This document shows positions 17,192-25,474 of a DNA stretch of 64,000 bases, one piece after another. The position numbers and the translations under genes are program-made. Under the pieces are notes generated by a model that worked only from the letters and a program-made list of their open reading frames with translations, made no database searches and was not told the DNA's origin. How positions within the stretch are numbered: the first letter of the stretch is position 1; each line of letters begins with the position of its first letter. Source of the DNA: Paenibacillus glucanolyticus NBRC 15330 (GTDB lineage: Bacteria; Bacillota; Bacilli; Paenibacillales; Paenibacillaceae); the NCBI RefSeq assembly GCF_004000885.1, contig NZ_BIMC01000004.1:248001-312000 (forward strand), written 5' to 3'.

Positions 17192-18006
17192 GTGTGTTGA
17201 TGTGGTTAGCCGGTGCTGCGGCTGTTGGTGCAGGCACAATCGGCTGGATGAGGTCCGAAGCCGGAGGATATCGCGTACGTGAAGAGGAAGTTGTATCCGA
17301 CCGTATTCCTCAGTCTTTTGACGGGTATCGAATATTGTTCATAACCGATATACATCGCAGAGTTTTGTCAGAACAGAAGCTGACCTCCAATCTCTTGCCA
17401 GTGGATTGCGTTTTTCTTGGAGGAGATATTACGGAAAAAGGGGTATCCTTTCAGCGGATGAGGCATAACATGTCGGTCCTGCTCCGTATAGCCCCCGTAT
17501 ATGCGGTCCTGGGTAATCATGATCTATATGCAGGCAAGGATGCGGTTCGTCAGGTTCTGCGCGAGACAGGGGTCGCCTTGTTAAGTGATAAGACAATAAC
17601 ACTGAAGAAGAATGAAGAGAGTATAACGCTGAGCGGAATTCGGCAGCCAGCAAGCAAAAAGCATCCGTATACGCAATTTCGCGGCAATCCAAAAGAAGAT
17701 TCATACCACATCATCCTTGTCCATGATCCGATCTGGGTGAAGGACAGGGAGGAAACGAACGGTGATCTCCTGCTGGCAGGACATACGCATGGGGGACAGA
17801 TCGTGCTTCCTTTTGCCGGTGCCGTACGGCTGGAGCGCTTCTATAAGAAGTTTAAATCAGGTTGGTATTCACTGCCGAGAAAAGTTGGCGACAGCCTTCA
17901 CACTTCCCGAATGTTGATCAGCCGCGGATTTGGCACCTCGCACATCCCGCTGCGCTTGAAGTGTCCGGCGGAATATCATGTCATTACATTGCGCAAAAAA
18001 CCTTAA
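17188..18006 (+). CDS. Metallophosphoesterase (YkuE-like, membrane-anchored)
   Basis: Calcineurin-like phosphoesterase of 272 residues. An N-terminal hydrophobic stretch (about 1-20) is followed by the metal-binding motifs D54-x-H56 (TDIH), GGD80, GNHD (N110, H111) and AGHTHGGQ near residue 199. The family hydrolyses phosphomonoesters or phosphodiesters; B. subtilis YkuE is wall-associated. The substrate is not evident. I use ATG 17188 (site AAAGGAG, ATGA overlap with the previous stop) rather than the upstream in-frame 17080. Confidence 0.85.
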   Translation: MSVLMWLAGAAAVGAGTIGWMRSEAGGYRVREEEVVSDRIPQSFDGYRILFITDIHRRVLSEQKLTSNLLPVDCVFLGGDITEKGVSFQRMRHNMSVLLRIAPVYAVLGNHDLYAGKDAVRQVLRETGVALLSDKTITLKKNEESITLSGIRQPASKKHPYTQFRGNPKEDSYHIILVHDPIWVKDREETNGDLLLAGHTHGGQIVLPFAGAVRLERFYKKFKSGWYSLPRKVGDSLHTSRMLISRGFGTSHIPLRLKCPAEYHVITLRKKP

Positions 18007-18050
18007 TTCCAACTCGTCAAAGTGATGACGGCGGAATTAAGGCTTTTTTG
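18001..18050 (+). terminator. Terminator after the phosphoesterase gene
   Basis: Ten-base perfect stem CCTTAATTCC/GGAATTAAGG with an inner GTCA/TGAC pairing, then TTTTTT. The stop codon lies inside the left arm. Confidence 0.92.
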
Positions 18051-18059
18051 TATTGAGGG

Positions 18060-18971
18060 TTATCTTATTTTCGGTTCGATCAATCCAGGATCCACAAATC
18101 CATAACCTTTAGACTCGAGCTTGGTGAGCAGACTGTCAAGTGCTTCGACGGTCCAGGGAAGCTCATGCATCAAGATGTTGCTGCCGGGATGAAGCTGCTC
18201 CAGTACATTGTTAACCACAGCATCGGGTTTGTTTTTGTTTTTGCTTTCCCAATCCAGCGAGCCGTTGGACCAAGTCATGAATAACAAATCATGATCCTTG
18301 GCAATGTCCTTGACGGTATCCCCGCCAGAGCCGAAAGGAGGTCGGAAGAACTTCGGTTCCGTACCAATCGTTTCCTTTACGATTTTCTGTACATTCCCAA
18401 TTTGTTCCTCTACGTTCTGTTTGCTCTCTTTTTTCAGATCGATATGATCCCAGGAATGATTCCCAATCACTTGACCGCGGTCGTGGATAAGTTTCAGCAA
18501 TTCGGGATTTTCTTTCACTCGATATCCGTTAACGAAGAAGATGGCCTTGGCTTCATGTTTGTCGAGAGTGTCAATTAATTGGTTGATCATGTCCTCATCC
18601 TTGGGGCCGTCGTCAAACGTGAGCAGCACCACCTTGTCTGGCACAGAATCGTCATTCGGTACAATCCGGTACACTTTATTCATGTGATATTGCGGTTTGG
18701 CGGAAGCCACTGCATCCGGCTTTTTATCCGGTTCATCCGTCGGCGGTTCTTGAGATCCATTCGCACTCAATTCCGGATCAGGCTTGTCCGTTTCGTTTAC
18801 AGCGTCGGTACTCCCGCTTGGAGGGGGCACCCGCCCGGTTTCATTTTGCTGTGTTGTCGGCACATTACCGCCTTCCGCAGCCGCGTCTTGCTTCTGAGCA
18901 GCGCCGTTGTTGCCGCACGCACTGAGCATAAGACAGCAGGCCAGCAGAAGGACTGTTCGTGTTCTAACCAT
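18060..18971 (-). CDS. Polysaccharide deacetylase lipoprotein
   Basis: NodB-fold deacetylase of 303 residues. The lipobox LSAC places the lipidated Cys at 19, so it should be attached outside the membrane. A Pro/Asp/Glu-rich linker (about 25-90) precedes the catalytic domain with LLTFDDGPKDEDM and GNHSWDHIDL, which hold the metal-binding Asp and His residues, and FRPPFG. Likely substrates are peptidoglycan or another N-acetylated glycan. It converges on the phosphoesterase gene and shares its terminator zone. Confidence 0.87.
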   Translation of the reverse strand: MVRTRTVLLLACCLMLSACGNNGAAQKQDAAAEGGNVPTTQQNETGRVPPPSGSTDAVNETDKPDPELSANGSQEPPTDEPDKKPDAVASAKPQYHMNKVYRIVPNDDSVPDKVVLLTFDDGPKDEDMINQLIDTLDKHEAKAIFFVNGYRVKENPELLKLIHDRGQVIGNHSWDHIDLKKESKQNVEEQIGNVQKIVKETIGTEPKFFRPPFGSGGDTVKDIAKDHDLLFMTWSNGSLDWESKNKNKPDAVVNNVLEQLHPGSNILMHELPWTVEALDSLLTKLESKGYGFVDPGLIEPKIR

Positions 18972-19064
18972 GATTCCATCTCACTTTCCTGTATTTATGT
19001 AGCATGAGTTCCTGGCGGTGCGAGAACAATAATCTCGAGTTTAACATAGAAGGAGGTATCATTT

Positions 19065-19433
19065 GTGAAGACTTCGTCATTTCTATATGGTGTCATTATC
19101 GGTGCCGTTGCATGCCGGATGATTTCCCGTAAAAACATGGGTTTCTCTTCCATGATGAAAGATGTGAACCTGGGCCGCTTTGCGGATACCGCGATGAGTA
19201 AAATTCAAGGCACAAAAAGCCATAACTACGGCTCAAGCCATGAAAGCGTGTCTCCCAGTTCAGGCCGTAACGGCTCCACTCATTCCGACAGAACTTCTGG
19301 TGGACAGACATCGACCCATTCGAAAGCTGCCAACTTGAAGCAAGTAAAGGACTTTATCCGCAACAATCCAGACGTGAAGAACGAAGTCGAACAGATTCTC
19401 AAAGAGACTCACACCGTCATACCGGGTTTGTAA
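19065..19433 (+). CDS. Small YtxH-like protein of unknown function
   Basis: A 122-residue protein with a short hydrophobic N-terminus (FLYGVIIGAVACRMI, about 6-20), a Ser/Gly/His-rich middle (about 45-85) and a charged C-terminal helix (VKDFIRNNPDVKNEVEQIL). The start resembles YtxH-type small membrane proteins but I cannot name it with confidence. GTG 19065 is chosen because AGGAGG (19051-19056) sits eight bases upstream. It is followed by a clear terminator, so it is probably monocistronic. Confidence 0.65.
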   Translation: MKTSSFLYGVIIGAVACRMISRKNMGFSSMMKDVNLGRFADTAMSKIQGTKSHNYGSSHESVSPSSGRNGSTHSDRTSGGQTSTHSKAANLKQVKDFIRNNPDVKNEVEQILKETHTVIPGL

Positions 19434-19450
19434 ACGACACGCACCTTTTT

Positions 19451-19501
19451 GAATCATTCTCGGGGAGTGGACTTCACATCCCTGTGAATGATTCTTTTTT
19501 C
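19451..19501 (+). terminator. Terminator downstream of 19433
   Basis: Stem GAATCATTC (19451-19459)/GAATGATTC (19486-19494) with an inner GGGG/CCC pairing, then seven T. The rest of the gap to mecA is AT-rich with no gene seen. Confidence 0.88.
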
Positions 19502-19633
19502 TTCAGCTACATATTTACGTGCATTTGTGGGTATTAAATGATAAAATCAATTATATAAAACCATTTTTATCACGTCATAATCCAGACATCATAATTTGTT
19601 ATAAACTTTTGTTTACGTAAGGAGGATCCTGTC

Positions 19634-20245
19634 ATGAAAATAGAGCGTTTGAGTCAAGATAAGATACGGATTTTCCTCACGTTTGACGATCTGAGTGAGC
19701 GTGGGATCCAGAAGGAAGAGATGTGGCAGGAAATACCGAAAGTTTATGACCTGTTTACGGAGATGATGGATCAGGCCTACAGTGAACTCGGGTTTGATGC
19801 CACCGGACCTCTTGCCGTTGAGGTGTTTGCACTGCCTGCCCAGGGCATGGTGGTTATTGTGACGAGAGGGAAATACGATCACCATTTTAGCAGCTTGTCC
19901 GAAGAAGATATGCCGGACGAGATTTATGAAATGGAAGTAACGCTGGATCAAAGTGATACCATCGTCTATGTTTTTCAAGATTTTGAAGTGCTCATTGAAG
20001 CATCGCATATGTTGAAGGAACTTGTAGACGGAGCAGGTAAGCTCTATCACTATATGGATAAATGGTTTTTGTATTTCGATCCTGAGGAACTGAACAGCGA
20101 GAAGCTGCCGGCGGTCATTGCCATGCTGGCTGAATTCGGCGAATCCTCCTCAGTAACGGAAGCTGTGCTGGAGGAATACGGGAAGAAAGTGATGCCTCAG
20201 CAAGCAGTTGAGGTAATCTGTACACACTTCCAGCGTCAGCGTTAA
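19634..20245 (+). CDS. mecA: Adaptor protein MecA/YpbH
   Basis: Adaptor that hands substrates to the ClpCP protease. The N-terminal MKIERLSQDKIRIFLTFDDL block and the middle MWQEIPKVYDLFTEMMDQAY are typical of MecA. The C-terminal domain (about 110-203) binds ClpC. Length 203 is slightly below B. subtilis MecA (about 218). Position next to prsW and ypeB matches the paralogue ypbH in B. subtilis, so it could equally be named ypbH. GGAGGA precedes the ATG. Confidence 0.9.
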   Translation: MKIERLSQDKIRIFLTFDDLSERGIQKEEMWQEIPKVYDLFTEMMDQAYSELGFDATGPLAVEVFALPAQGMVVIVTRGKYDHHFSSLSEEDMPDEIYEMEVTLDQSDTIVYVFQDFEVLIEASHMLKELVDGAGKLYHYMDKWFLYFDPEELNSEKLPAVIAMLAEFGESSSVTEAVLEEYGKKVMPQQAVEVICTHFQRQR

Positions 20246-20304
20246 TCAATGTGGGCGTGCGTGCCGGACTTCAGGCCCGCAACTAACGGAAGGGGAATTT
20301 TTTA

Positions 20305-21000
20305 GTGCTGGTGTTCTCGGTAATTGCGTCAGCTTTGGCGCCGGGACTCGCATTGCTCACGTATTTTTACCTGAAAGATAGGTATGATCAAGAACCCCTG
20401 CATATGGTGATCAAGGTGTTTATGCTTGGGGTTCTGATCGTTTTCCCGATTATGATTTTGCAGCGGGGAATGATACTATGGCTTGGCGATCATCCGGTAG
20501 TCAACTCACTGTTCGTTTCAGCGGGCGTTGAGGAGTTTCTGAAATGGTTTATGATGTACCATATTATTTTCAAACACAAGGAATTTGACGAGCCTTATGA
20601 TGGTATCCTTTATGCAGCGGCTATATCGCTGGGTTTCGCTACTGTAGAGAACTTGCTTTACGCGTGGTACAGTCAGGCTGCTTTTGGTCCCATGTTCTTG
20701 CGGGCACTGCTACCCGTTTCGGGGCACGCGATGTTCGGTGTCATCATGGGTTACTACATGGGGCATGCGAGATTCACGGAAGGAAAGCGGAGAAGATTTT
20801 TCCTAGCTTTGTCCCTCCTCCTGCCTTGGATGTGGCACGGTCTGTATGACCTGATTCTGAATCTGCTGGCCCATTCATGGATATGGTTCATCGTGCCGCT
20901 GATGGTGCTGTTATGGTATGGCGGCATGGGTAAGATCTCAAGGGCTAACAACCGTTCTCCTTTTCGTTTCATAAAACGGGAGGAAGAGGTTAACACGTAA
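20305..21000 (+). CDS. prsW: Intramembrane protease PrsW
   Basis: Polytopic membrane protease of 231 residues. The conserved glutamates lie in VEEFLKW (about 73-79) and ATVENLLY; histidines lie in SGHAMFG and WHGLYDL. In B. subtilis PrsW makes the first cut in the anti-sigma factor RsiW. An ECF sigma/anti-sigma pair at 55659-56851 is a possible client, though that link is inference. GTG 20305 has AAGGGG nine bases upstream. Confidence 0.92.
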   Translation: MLVFSVIASALAPGLALLTYFYLKDRYDQEPLHMVIKVFMLGVLIVFPIMILQRGMILWLGDHPVVNSLFVSAGVEEFLKWFMMYHIIFKHKEFDEPYDGILYAAAISLGFATVENLLYAWYSQAAFGPMFLRALLPVSGHAMFGVIMGYYMGHARFTEGKRRRFFLALSLLLPWMWHGLYDLILNLLAHSWIWFIVPLMVLLWYGGMGKISRANNRSPFRFIKREEEVNT

Positions 21001-21011
21001 TAAATAAGGGC

Positions 21012-21075
21012 ACACTTCATTCTATAGGCCTTGGCTGTCAGCCAAGGAAATATAGAGTGGGAGGTGTCTTTTTTT
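21012..21075 (+). terminator. Long hairpin with T-run after prsW, overlapping the start of the next small ORF
   Basis: Perfect core CCTTGGCTG/CAGCCAAGG (21029-21037, 21039-21047) extended by TCTATA/TATAGA and ACAC/GTGT arms, then CTTTTTTT. The 3' arm contains the GGGAGG site (21059-21064) of the downstream ORF, and the T-run supplies its TTG start. Confidence 0.8.
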
Positions 21076-21220
21076 GCGTATAAAAGTGAAAATCCTTTGC
21101 AAAGATTGTGGTGAGCGCTTTATTCTGCGCGGGAAGAAGGAAGATGGCCGGATCGAAACCGGGTTTAAGCAATGCCTGTGCAACAACCGGGATCACTTCG
21201 ATATTGAGGAAGATTTCTAA
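21074..21220 (+). CDS. Cysteine-rich 48-residue protein
   Basis: A short ORF starting TTG (LRIKVKILCKDCGERFILRG) and ending NRDHFDIEEDF. Cysteines form C-x2-C and later C-x-C (CLC), suggesting a small zinc ribbon. GGGAGG lies nine bases before the TTG. The 3' end is acidic. It sits between prsW and ypeB and is too short for a firm family call. Its ribosome binding site is inside the 3' arm of a terminator-like hairpin, so translation may depend on that hairpin being open. Confidence 0.6.
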   Translation: MRIKVKILCKDCGERFILRGKKEDGRIETGFKQCLCNNRDHFDIEEDF

Positions 21221-21309
21221 ATGATGAAGTAATTATACAGATATGCATAAGACTTCTTCCTTCTAGTCAAACTAACCTCAGTGAGTAGAAGAAAGGAGAC
21301 TATCGCATC

Positions 21310-22659
21310 ATGTACAAACGATTAAGTGCTATTCTGTTTCCTGTGGCCACAATTTTATTGATCGGGGCTCTGGTATGGGGATATCAAGAGAATAAAGAGA
21401 AAAACGCAATATTGATTAACGCCGAGAACCAATACCAACGGGCATTCCACGACTTGTCCTACAATATGGACAGGATCCATGCCGAGCTCGGCAACACACT
21501 TGCGGTCAGTTCTACTTCCCAGGGGATGCACCGGAAGGGCTTGATGAATGTATGGCGTCTGACCAGCGAGGCACAGAATGAGATCAGCCAGCTGCCGCTT
21601 ACGCTGCTGCCATTCAACAAGACCGAAGAATTCTTATCCCGGATATCGAATTTTGCCTATAAAACAGGTGTCCGAGATTTCACCAAGGAACCGCTAAGTG
21701 ACAATGAGGTTAAAACGCTGAAATCCCTATATGCCAACTCCGGCGAAATTACGAAGGATTTGCAGCATGTGCAGAACAAAGTCATCACCAACAGCTTGCG
21801 CTGGATGGATGTAGAAACAGCACTTGCCACGAACAAGGTAGGAGACAACTCCATTATCGATGGTTTCAAAACGGTAGACAAAAAAGTCGAGTCTTACCCT
21901 GAGCTGGACTGGGGTCCGTCGGTCAGCAGCATTTATGACAGACGCTCTGTCAAACAGTTGGCAGGCATGCCGATTTCGGAAGAGGATGTGAAGCGGAAAG
22001 CGCTGAAGTTCTCGGATGCTGGCAACCAGGCCAAGGTCCAAGTCACGAAGAACGGCAGCGGCACGGAATGGGTATCTTATACAGCTAAGGTAAAACACCC
22101 GAACGGTCATATGCTCAGCCTGGATTTTACCGAAAAAGGAGGGCAATTGATCTCCTATACGGATGAGCGCAAGGTCGGTGCGAAGAAAGTATCGGTCCAG
22201 GATGCCATCGACAAAGCTCAGCAATTCCTGACGAAAAAGGGTTACTCCGACATGACCGTGGTTTCAGCTGACCAATACGACAACCTCGCCAACTTCTCTT
22301 TTGTCCGTGAAGAGGACGGCGTCCTGATCTATCCGGAGAAAATCACCGTTCGTTCGGCGATGGACAACGGGGATGTCATTGGTTTTCAGGCCAGCGACTT
22401 TGTATATGAGCACCAGATGAAGCGGCAAATTCCACAGCCGAAGATGAGTCTTGCAGAAGCGGAGAAAGTGCTGAACCCTGAATTCAAGGTGCTTTATCAC
22501 CGCAAAGCATTAATTAAGAATGACCGTTCGGAGGATGTGCTGTGCTACGAGTTTGGCGGACGTATCAACGGCTCGCAATACCGGATCTATATTAATTCGG
22601 ATACCGGCCTTGAGGAAACGGTTGAAGTCGTGAAGGATGCACAGGCAGGCATTAAATAA
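21310..22659 (+). CDS. ypeB: Germination protein YpeB
   Basis: A 449-residue spore protein needed in B. subtilis for localisation and stability of the cortex-lytic enzyme SleB. An N-terminal helix (about 6-24) is followed by a helical domain and PepSY-like repeats in the C-terminal half (for example KRKALKFSDAGNQAKVQV and VQDAIDKAQQFLTKKGY). The usual upstream partner sleB is absent here: only the 48-residue ORF separates it from prsW. AAAGGAG lies shortly before ATG 21310. Confidence 0.92.
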   Translation: MYKRLSAILFPVATILLIGALVWGYQENKEKNAILINAENQYQRAFHDLSYNMDRIHAELGNTLAVSSTSQGMHRKGLMNVWRLTSEAQNEISQLPLTLLPFNKTEEFLSRISNFAYKTGVRDFTKEPLSDNEVKTLKSLYANSGEITKDLQHVQNKVITNSLRWMDVETALATNKVGDNSIIDGFKTVDKKVESYPELDWGPSVSSIYDRRSVKQLAGMPISEEDVKRKALKFSDAGNQAKVQVTKNGSGTEWVSYTAKVKHPNGHMLSLDFTEKGGQLISYTDERKVGAKKVSVQDAIDKAQQFLTKKGYSDMTVVSADQYDNLANFSFVREEDGVLIYPEKITVRSAMDNGDVIGFQASDFVYEHQMKRQIPQPKMSLAEAEKVLNPEFKVLYHRKALIKNDRSEDVLCYEFGGRINGSQYRIYINSDTGLEETVEVVKDAQAGIK

Positions 22660-22681
22660 CGGCGCTAAACATGGTGGTATG

Positions 22682-22715
22682 AACCGGTTAAGGAGACTCC
22701 TTGACCGGTTTTTTT
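22682..22715 (+). terminator. Terminator after ypeB
   Basis: Fourteen-base arms AACCGGTTAAGGAG and CTCCTTGACCGGTT, then seven T residues. Confidence 0.93.
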
Positions 22716-22835
22716 AATGTGCAGATGCAGTGGAATCAGCGCTTGAATAGTGCCTCAGACAAACCGTTGTTTGCGAAGGGGAGACATGTTTACATTTTCA
22801 ATCGAAGATTTTATCCCATGGACCCAGGGTTCGCA

Positions 22836-22844
22836 TGATATAAT
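22836..22844 (+). promoter_or_regulatory. Extended -10 promoter before ypfA
   Basis: TGATATAAT gives a perfect -10 hexamer with the TGn extension, 30 bases before the GTG at 22874. No good -35 is seen. Confidence 0.45.
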
Positions 22845-22873
22845 GGTAAATATTGATTATCATGAATTAGTGG

Positions 22874-23536
22874 GTGAGCGCATTGTATCCAAAGATCAAT
22901 GATGTCCTCTATATCCAGTTGGATACGGGGGATGAAAAGGAAGCCAAGATTGTATATAAATCCCGCATTTCCGACATGGATGATGAATCCATGTATATGG
23001 AGGTTCCGCTGCAGGAAGGCACCGGGAGGCTGAAGAAGCTCTTCATTGGGGACGAGCTGTCAGCGTATTTCCTAAGTGAAGGCGGCGTGAAGAACTACTT
23101 TAATTCCTACGTCTTGAGCCATCACGAAGACATTATACGGCTGGTTCGAATTAAGAAGCCGGATCCCGATCAGATAACGAAGGTTCAGAGAAGAAGTTTC
23201 CTGAGGGTGCAGGCGGAGCTCGAAGTTGCTGTTATTGCTAAAGACGGCACACAGTTCTTAACCAAAACCGATGATGTCGGCGGCGGCGGGGTATCCTTTC
23301 ATCTAAAACCGGGCCAATCCATTTCGGAAGGAAGCTTGCTGACTTGCTGGGTTCTGATACCGTACAAGAATGGTGCGGTGGAGCACGTCCCTTTTGAAGG
23401 CGAGGTGGTGCGGGTTAAGCAGCTGCCCACGAATCGAAGCATCGTTATGCTGAAATTCAATCATATCGTAGATATGGAACGTCAAAAGCTGATCCGGTAT
23501 TGTTTCGAAAGACAGTTCGATTTTCGCAATCGATGA
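22874..23536 (+). CDS. ypfA: PilZ/YcgR-type cyclic-di-GMP-binding protein YpfA
   Basis: A 220-residue protein with an N-terminal YcgR-like domain (about 1-95) and a C-terminal PilZ domain. The c-di-GMP motif R-x3-R is present (QRRSFLRVQ). The second motif, normally D/N-x-S-x-x-G, reads DVGGGG, so the serine is replaced by glycine. In B. subtilis YpfA (DgrA) slows flagellar motility when c-di-GMP is bound. GTG 22874 is one possible start; TTG 22883, after GGGTGAG, would remove three residues. Confidence 0.86.
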   Translation: MSALYPKINDVLYIQLDTGDEKEAKIVYKSRISDMDDESMYMEVPLQEGTGRLKKLFIGDELSAYFLSEGGVKNYFNSYVLSHHEDIIRLVRIKKPDPDQITKVQRRSFLRVQAELEVAVIAKDGTQFLTKTDDVGGGGVSFHLKPGQSISEGSLLTCWVLIPYKNGAVEHVPFEGEVVRVKQLPTNRSIVMLKFNHIVDMERQKLIRYCFERQFDFRNR

Positions 23537-23598
23537 TGCATAAAAATGGTATAACGGTGGTACACTATCCGAAATTTGTACCGGAGGGACCGTTTGCC

Positions 23599-23886
23599 AT
23601 GACAGAAGCAAAGCCTCATCAAGACCCGTTGAATGAAGAAACAGAACTTAATGCTGCGCTCCATGAGAATGGACAAGCCCTTCATGACCGTTACGGAAAA
23701 GCGCTGTTTAAGCTGCTGATCGGGCTTGTAGTCGCTTTGGTCATTGCCCAGCTTTTGCTGCATTATGAGCCCAGCAGGCCCTATATTTCGCCGGTTCAGC
23801 AAATGGAGGGCGTTCCCGTTAACGAGCCAAATGTAAACGATTGGATGGGGGAAAACACCCCTTCTCTTTTGCATCACTCTAGGTAG
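23599..23886 (+). CDS. Small single-pass membrane protein (YpfB position)
   Basis: A 95-residue protein with polar ends and one helix near residues 39-55 (LFKLLIGLVVALVIAQLLL). ATG 23599 has GGAGGG ten bases upstream; the frame extends further 5' but without a site. It occupies the place of ypfB between ypfA and cmk. Family membership (DUF5359) is suspected from position and form only. The function is unknown. Confidence 0.65.
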   Translation: MTEAKPHQDPLNEETELNAALHENGQALHDRYGKALFKLLIGLVVALVIAQLLLHYEPSRPYISPVQQMEGVPVNEPNVNDWMGENTPSLLHHSR

Positions 23887-23897
23887 TGTGGTATAAT
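23869..23897 (+). promoter_or_regulatory. Sigma-A-type promoter upstream of cmk
   Basis: -35 TTGCAT (23869-23874), exactly 17 bases, -10 TATAAT (23892-23897). It overlaps the end of the preceding gene. The predicted start near 23904 lies immediately before the hairpin at 23907. Confidence 0.7.
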
Positions 23898-23906
23898 TTT
23901 CACGTC

Positions 23907-23929
23907 GCAGGCGGGCGCCTGCTTTTTTC
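23907..23929 (+). terminator. GC hairpin with T-run before cmk
   Basis: GCAGGCG/CGCCTGC with a very short loop, then six T. It should end transcripts from ypfA; for transcripts from the promoter just upstream it would be a 5'-terminal hairpin. Confidence 0.85.
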
Positions 23930-24061
23930 TTGAAATATAAGAATGGTGCAGAATTCATCTCGCGCTTTCTTGTATATTTTTTCTCAGGAAGTGTGATTCC
24001 GTCCTATCTGGATGGTAAGCCCTTTCGATTTCGAGGTATATGTTTGAGGAGGAATGCCCCG

Positions 24062-24742
24062 TTGGTTATGCAGGGGACAGGTTATCGCGACAGAATCAAT
24101 ATTGCCATTGACGGTCCGGCAGGCGCGGGTAAAAGCACAGTAGCACGTATGGTGGCCAGCAGGCTGCAGTACATCTATGTGGATACCGGAGCCATGTACA
24201 GGGCAGTCACCTGGTTCATGCTGAACCAAGGGATTTCTCCGGAAGATCCCGAAAAAGTGCTTCAATATGCACAAAACATGGTGATTGAATTAAAACCGCA
24301 TGAAAATGGTCAAATGGTTTTGCTGAACGGGGAAGATGTCACACCCTATATTCGTTCACACCAGGTTAGTGCAGTGGTATCCAAATATGCACGAATCGAG
24401 GGCGTACGGATAAAGCTTGTCCGTTTGCAGCAGCAAATGGCGCTGGAGAAAGGCGTTGTCATGGATGGGCGTGACATTGGCACGACGGTTTTGCCGGATG
24501 CTGAGGTGAAGATTTTCATGACGGCCAGTGTCAAGGAACGTGCTCTCCGCCGCTTCAATGAGTTGAGTGATGAAGGCATCACGCTGGAACAACTGGAAAA
24601 AGATATCGCAGAACGTGACAGGCTTGACCAGGAACGTGAAGTGTCGCCGCTCCGATGCGCAGAGGATGCCATCATTCTGGATACGACACATATGGATATC
24701 AACCAGGTTGTTGAAGCGATTCTTTCATATTGCGAAACTTAA
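24062..24742 (+). CDS. cmk: Cytidylate kinase
   Basis: Phosphorylates CMP and dCMP to the diphosphates. The P-loop reads IDGPAGAGKSTVA, followed by YVDTGAMYRAVTW; MDGRDIGTTVLPDA and AERDRLDQERE supply nucleotide-binding and lid residues. I prefer TTG 24062, nine bases after GAGGAGG (24046-24052), giving 226 residues as usual for the family; ATG 24068 is the alternative. It starts the conserved run cmk-plsC-rpsA. Confidence 0.94.
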   Translation: MVMQGTGYRDRINIAIDGPAGAGKSTVARMVASRLQYIYVDTGAMYRAVTWFMLNQGISPEDPEKVLQYAQNMVIELKPHENGQMVLLNGEDVTPYIRSHQVSAVVSKYARIEGVRIKLVRLQQQMALEKGVVMDGRDIGTTVLPDAEVKIFMTASVKERALRRFNELSDEGITLEQLEKDIAERDRLDQEREVSPLRCAEDAIILDTTHMDINQVVEAILSYCET

Positions 24743-24763
24743 GTGGGATGGGGAGAAAAAGCA

Positions 24764-25354
24764 ATGATTTATCTTTTTTGCAGAGCGGTGGTCCGCGGTT
24801 TGTTCGCTATTCTCTACAGATTTGAATCTGTCGGCGTACATAACATACCTTCAGAAGGCGGCGTGCTAATCTGCAGCAATCATATTAGCATAAGAGATCC
24901 AATATCTGTCGGGATCCACGTCAAACGCCAGGTGAAATTCATGGCGAAGGCGGAACTGTTCAAAATTCCGGTGTTCGGATGGCTGGTCCGCCAGCTTGGA
25001 GCTTTTCCGGTGAAGCGCGGTGGAGTGAGCAAAGATTCCATCAAGATGGCCCTTACCATCTTGCGTTCCGGCGAGATCATGGGCATCTTTCCCGAAGGGA
25101 CACGCAACTCGGATGCTACCGCAGCGAAACGGGGTGCAGCAAGCTTTGCTCTCCGCAGCGGGGCAACGGTTATACCAGCTGCGATTATCGGTGATTACAA
25201 GCTTTTTAGAAAAGTGAAGATCATCTACGGCGCACCTGTGGATCTGTCCCAGTTTGAGGGGGATAAATCACCAGAGGCACTGGATGCGGCAACTGGAATG
25301 ATCATGGCGAAGATTCATGAAATGCGTGCAAGCGGCAAACCAACCGTGAACTGA
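24764..25354 (+). CDS. plsC: 1-acyl-sn-glycerol-3-phosphate acyltransferase
   Basis: Makes phosphatidic acid from lysophosphatidic acid. Motif I is NHISIRDP (H-x4-D), motif III is FPEGTRN. A hydrophobic N-terminus (about 1-18) gives membrane association. The 196-residue length suits the short bacterial forms. ATG 24764 follows GGGGAG. With plsY and gpsA downstream, the window encodes three steps of phosphatidic acid synthesis. Confidence 0.9.
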   Translation: MIYLFCRAVVRGLFAILYRFESVGVHNIPSEGGVLICSNHISIRDPISVGIHVKRQVKFMAKAELFKIPVFGWLVRQLGAFPVKRGGVSKDSIKMALTILRSGEIMGIFPEGTRNSDATAAKRGAASFALRSGATVIPAAIIGDYKLFRKVKIIYGAPVDLSQFEGDKSPEALDAATGMIMAKIHEMRASGKPTVN

Positions 25355-25474
25355 TTTATTCGCTCCATGCATAAAAAGCATGGGAAAGTTGGAAAGATAC
25401 TACAGCAATTATGTTTTGAACTTCGCGAATGCGAGTTTAAATAAATGGGGTTTGAATTGAGGAGGTTATTTGAC

